A DNA stretch of 64,000 nucleotides from FW021-bin31 sp964647485. GTDB lineage: Bacteria > Bacteroidota > Bacteroidia > Chitinophagales > Chitinophagaceae. The notes under the pieces were generated by a model. It ran no database searches and had not been told where the DNA came from. It saw nothing but the letters and a program-made list of their open reading frames with translations. Made by a program: the position numbers and the translations under genes. The stretch spans positions 62,001 to 126,000 of the forward strand of contig CAZYHV010000007.1 in NCBI GenBank assembly GCA_964647485.1, read 5' to 3'. The first letter of the stretch is position 1. Every line of letters starts with the position of its first letter. Positions 61,421 through 64,000 of the stretch are shown here, piece by piece.

Positions 61421-63176
61421 GAAGACCCAAAAGGGAGCTCAGAAAGAGCAATCAAAGGCGACGGAAACAATGAATGGTGCAAAAGCTTTAGTGCTTTCAT
61501 TAATCGCAGAAGGTGTGGATACGGTATTTGGATATCCGGGAGGTGCTATTATGCCTGTTTATGATGAATTATTTGATTATTTAGGTCAAATAAATCATGT
61601 CCTGACGCGTCATGAACAAGGATCGGTACATGCTGCACAAGGCTATTCCCGAACCTCAGGAAAGGTAGGAGTGGCTATTTCCACTTCAGGACCCGGAGCG
61701 ACGAATATGATTACCGGCTTGGGAGATGCGATGATGGATTCTAATCCGATTGTTTGTATTACCGGACAGGTAGCTTCTCCATTATTGGGTACAGATGCTT
61801 TTCAGGAAACGGATGTCGTAAATACGACGATTCCTGTGACTAAATGGAATATACAGGTAACGAGAGCGGAAGATATCCCGGAAGCCATTTCCAGGGCATT
61901 TTATATTGCTAAAAGCGGACGTCCCGGGCCGGTGGTAGTCGATATTACCAAGGATGCGCAGATATCTTCCATGGAATATAGTTATGAAACTTGTAAGGAA
62001 ATTGATACCTATCGGCCGAAGCCGGAATTAGATCCATCTCAGATTGAAAAGGCAGCGGCCTTAATCAATGAATCAAAGAAGCCTTACATCCTCGCCGGAC
62101 AGGGTATTTTGATTTCAGGGGCGGAAGAGGAAGCCCGCAAATTGGTAGAAAAGGCTGGTATTCCTGTAGCTTCTACGTTATTAGGACTTTCTGCTTTTCC
62201 GACTGACCATCCTTTATATACCGGGTTTCTGGGAATGCATGGAAATTACTCCTGCAATAAGTTGTTGAATGAATGTGATCTGTTGATTTCTATTGGAATG
62301 CGTTTTGACGATCGAATTACCGGGGATACTTCCAGATTTGCAAAACAGGCAAAAATTATTCATATTGACATTGATGCCTCTGAAATTAATAAGATTATTC
62401 AAACAGATGTAGGGGTGTTGGCAGATGCTAAAGATGCACTGACGAGTTTGTTGCCTTTAGTGGAAAAAGCAGAGCATAAGGACTGGTTGCAAAGTTTTAA
62501 AGAACTGGACAAAGAAGAATATAATAAGATTATCGATAATGAATGGTTCCCTGAAAGCGGGATGATCAGAATGGGAGAAGTTATCCATAAGTTGTCTGAA
62601 CAGACCAAAGGTGAAGCAGTAGTAGTGACCGATGTCGGACAGCATCAAATGATTGCCTCCCGGTATTATGATTTTAAATTGCCAAATAGTAATGTGACCT
62701 CCGGCGGAATGGGAACGATGGGATTTGGTCTCCCTGCTGCGATGGGAGCGGCTCTGGGCGCTCCAAACAGAGAAACGCTTGCTATCGTTGGAGACGGAGG
62801 TATCCAAATGACTATTCAGGAATTTGGAACCATTGCTTCTAATAATATTCCGGTGAAAGTGATTATTTTGAATAATCGATTCTTAGGGATGGTTCGTCAA
62901 TGGCAACAGTTGTTCTTTGATAAAAGATATTCCTTTACGGATATCCAAAGCCCGGATTATGTTAAACTTTCGGAAGCTTATGGTATTCCCGGGAAAAGAG
63001 TTGAAGAGAGAGAAAAATTGTATGCTGCTATTACTGAGATGTTGGATCATAAAGGACCCTATGTATTGGAAATTCATGTAGAAAAAGAAGATAATGTATT
63101 TCCGATGGTTCCATCCGGTGCTTGTGTGTCGGATATGATGTTGGAATTGCCGGGCGGAGTAGTTGGTGGTCAGTAG
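61389..63176 (+). CDS. ilvB: Acetolactate synthase, large subunit
   Basis: The 595-residue TPP enzyme starts at ATG 61389, overlapping ilvD by 32 bp; ATG 61470 is an alternative that removes a charged tail. It condenses pyruvate with pyruvate or 2-ketobutyrate. Evidence is VFGYPGGAIMPVYDELF, the TPP glutamate in RHEQGSVHAAQGY, the FAD region, and the TPP motif VGDGGIQMTIQEFGTIA with NN later. Its small subunit follows after a 173-bp repeat-like gap. Confidence 0.95.
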   Translation: MQQKDVLLTNKKTQKGAQKEQSKATETMNGAKALVLSLIAEGVDTVFGYPGGAIMPVYDELFDYLGQINHVLTRHEQGSVHAAQGYSRTSGKVGVAISTSGPGATNMITGLGDAMMDSNPIVCITGQVASPLLGTDAFQETDVVNTTIPVTKWNIQVTRAEDIPEAISRAFYIAKSGRPGPVVVDITKDAQISSMEYSYETCKEIDTYRPKPELDPSQIEKAAALINESKKPYILAGQGILISGAEEEARKLVEKAGIPVASTLLGLSAFPTDHPLYTGFLGMHGNYSCNKLLNECDLLISIGMRFDDRITGDTSRFAKQAKIIHIDIDASEINKIIQTDVGVLADAKDALTSLLPLVEKAEHKDWLQSFKELDKEEYNKIIDNEWFPESGMIRMGEVIHKLSEQTKGEAVVVTDVGQHQMIASRYYDFKLPNSNVTSGGMGTMGFGLPAAMGAALGAPNRETLAIVGDGGIQMTIQEFGTIASNNIPVKVIILNNRFLGMVRQWQQLFFDKRYSFTDIQSPDYVKLSEAYGIPGKRVEEREKLYAAITEMLDHKGPYVLEIHVEKEDNVFPMVPSGACVSDMMLELPGGVVGGQ

Positions 63177-63349
63177 TCAGTGAGTAGTAATCGGTGGTTA
63201 GTGATCGGTAATCAGTAATTAGTAAAAAAGAGTATAGTATCGGTAAACAATAATGGTGTTCAATGGTTAGAGAAACTAGGAAACTAGGAAACTAGGAAAT
63301 TGGGAAATCCTGAAACCATATAACTATAACCTCATAAAACTATAAAGCA
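63177..63349. repeat. Low-complexity tandem repeats between ilvB and ilvN
   Basis: Two repeat tracts lie here: degenerate AGTAATC/GTTAGTGATCGG units (about 63175-63230) and AAACTAGG three times plus AAATTGGG (63273-63304). They separate otherwise tightly spaced operon genes and are typical of replication slippage. Confidence 0.6.
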
Positions 63350-63634
63350 ATGAAAAAAGATTTCACATTGATTGTTTTTGCACAGAATAATTTTTCCGTG
63401 CTCAATCGTATGATTAACATTTGTAATCGGCGGAGGATTCGTATTAAGAAATTGTTGGGGTATGAATTGAATGATCCGCATAGAGGAGAAGCTTGTTTTA
63501 TTCTGTATGATACAGAAGAAATGGTGATGAAGGTCAAATTACAAATAGAGAAACTTATAGAAGTAGAAGAAACCCGACTTCATGAAGGAGAAGATGCTTT
63601 TTATGAAGAACAGAATGGCGTAGCCGTCATTTAA
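63350..63634 (+). CDS. ilvN: Acetolactate synthase, small regulatory subunit (short form)
   Basis: The 94-residue ACT-domain protein (TLIVFAQNNFSVLNRMINIC, NRRRIRIKKLLGYE) matches the IlvN/IlvM regulatory subunit. Many Bacteroidota have a longer form with a second domain; this one is short, like E. coli IlvM or IlvN. It tunes feedback inhibition of the ilvB product. Confidence 0.85.
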   Translation: MKKDFTLIVFAQNNFSVLNRMINICNRRRIRIKKLLGYELNDPHRGEACFILYDTEEMVMKVKLQIEKLIEVEETRLHEGEDAFYEEQNGVAVI

Positions 63635-63677
63635 TAGAATTTAACTTTTTAATTTTTAACAACAAAATCGAAGACAA

Positions 63678-64000
63678 ATGGCAAAAATCAATTTCGGCGG
63701 AGTGTCCGAAGAAGTAGTAACCCGTGACGAATTTCCAATGGATAAGGCGAAGGAAGTTCTGAAAGACGAAACCATCGCCGTTCTTGGATATGGAGTACAA
63801 GGACCCGGTCAGGCACTTAACCTGCGCGATAATGGTTTTAATGTAATCGTCGGTCAACGTAAAGGATCAAAAACCTGGGATAAGGCTGTAGAAGATGGCT
63901 GGGTACCCGGAGAAACCCTTTTTGAACTGGAAGAAGCTGCTGAAAAAGGAACGGTCGTTCAGTTTTTACTTTCAGATGCCGGACAGATTTCTGTTTGGCC
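63678..64000 (+). CDS. ilvC: Ketol-acid reductoisomerase, N-terminal part (runs off the window)
   Basis: From ATG 63678 the frame stays open to the end of the window (about 107 residues). AKINFGGVSEEVVTRDEFPM is the usual Bacteroidota start, and TIAVLGYGVQGPGQALNLRDNG is the Rossmann NADPH-binding segment. It isomerises and reduces acetolactate in Val/Ile synthesis. It is the fourth gene of the ilv run. Confidence 0.93.
   Translation, partial: MAKINFGGVSEEVVTRDEFPMDKAKEVLKDETIAVLGYGVQGPGQALNLRDNGFNVIVGQRKGSKTWDKAVEDGWVPGETLFELEEAAEKGTVVQFLLSDAGQISVW

Noticed and set aside
63273..63304. Possible CRISPR-like tandem repeats
   Set aside because: The 8-bp units are contiguous and have no spacers, so this is a simple tandem repeat.

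Overview
The window reads as chromosomal DNA of an AT-rich member of the Bacteroidota. The evidence is a SusC/SusD pair, promoters with the Bacteroidota -7 element TAnnTTTG (before the ilv genes, glyA, menA, the bacilliredoxin gene and tRNA-Leu), weak AT-rich start regions in place of Shine-Dalgarno sites, menaquinone synthesis (menA), and a LETM1-related protein of a type known mainly from Bacteroidota. I cannot name the species.

Layout. 1-9.5 kb holds housekeeping genes: the edge of ilvE, rdgB, a thioesterase, two small exported proteins, an SpmA/SpmB-type membrane protein, glyA, rfbC, tsaC, menA and purK-purE. A 276-bp inverted-repeat element follows, then poxB and a TetR-TolC-MFP-RND efflux operon (to 18 kb). 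18-25.7 kb carries an FTR1 iron permease fused to cytochrome c, a LETM1-like protein, DinB, an amidotransferase, yraN, glgB and tRNA-Leu(CAA). 25.8-35.5 kb is an accessory block with an AraC regulator, a degenerate SDR, a carboxylesterase, an aldo/keto reductase, a flavodoxin lipoprotein, an SDR, two alpha/beta hydrolases, a carboxymuconolactone-decarboxylase-like protein, a cupin and two aldo/keto reductase relics. Four copies of a 26-bp operator-like sequence sit before its transcription units at nearly constant distance from a -7-like element. 35.8-45.4 kb holds a GNAT-like/small-protein pair, an AsmA-like protein, a bacilliredoxin, a repeat-rich gap and the susD/susC pair. 45.5-48.1 kb is a decay zone: a TolC relic, a membrane protein, and a glycosyltransferase fragment fused to an IS1380-family relic.

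The most unusual region is 48.4-57.2 kb. Four exported TPR proteins alternate with four proteins that share an almost identical double-glycine leader (MKKLSFLELEKEM...GG). Three of those carry a Cys-His-Asp pattern like papain-fold toxin or peptidase domains and end in Pro/Ser/Thr tails. The fourth carries a domain resembling DUF6973 and is followed by a lipoprotein and a relic of a second lipoprotein. The TPR genes share blocks of apparently identical DNA (892 and 405 bp), and each leader gene is preceded by the same 29-bp box. I read this as a recombining array of leader-directed secreted effectors with paired exported partners. No dedicated exporter lies in the window.

57.2-64 kb returns to core metabolism: a solitary MNT-type nucleotidyltransferase, pgi and ilvD-ilvB-ilvN-ilvC. 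The ilv genes are preceded by a 40-residue leader peptide ending in Ile/Val codons, a possible antiterminator strand and an intrinsic terminator, which together look like a complete attenuator. Family assignments come from recognising sequence motifs; no database search was run.
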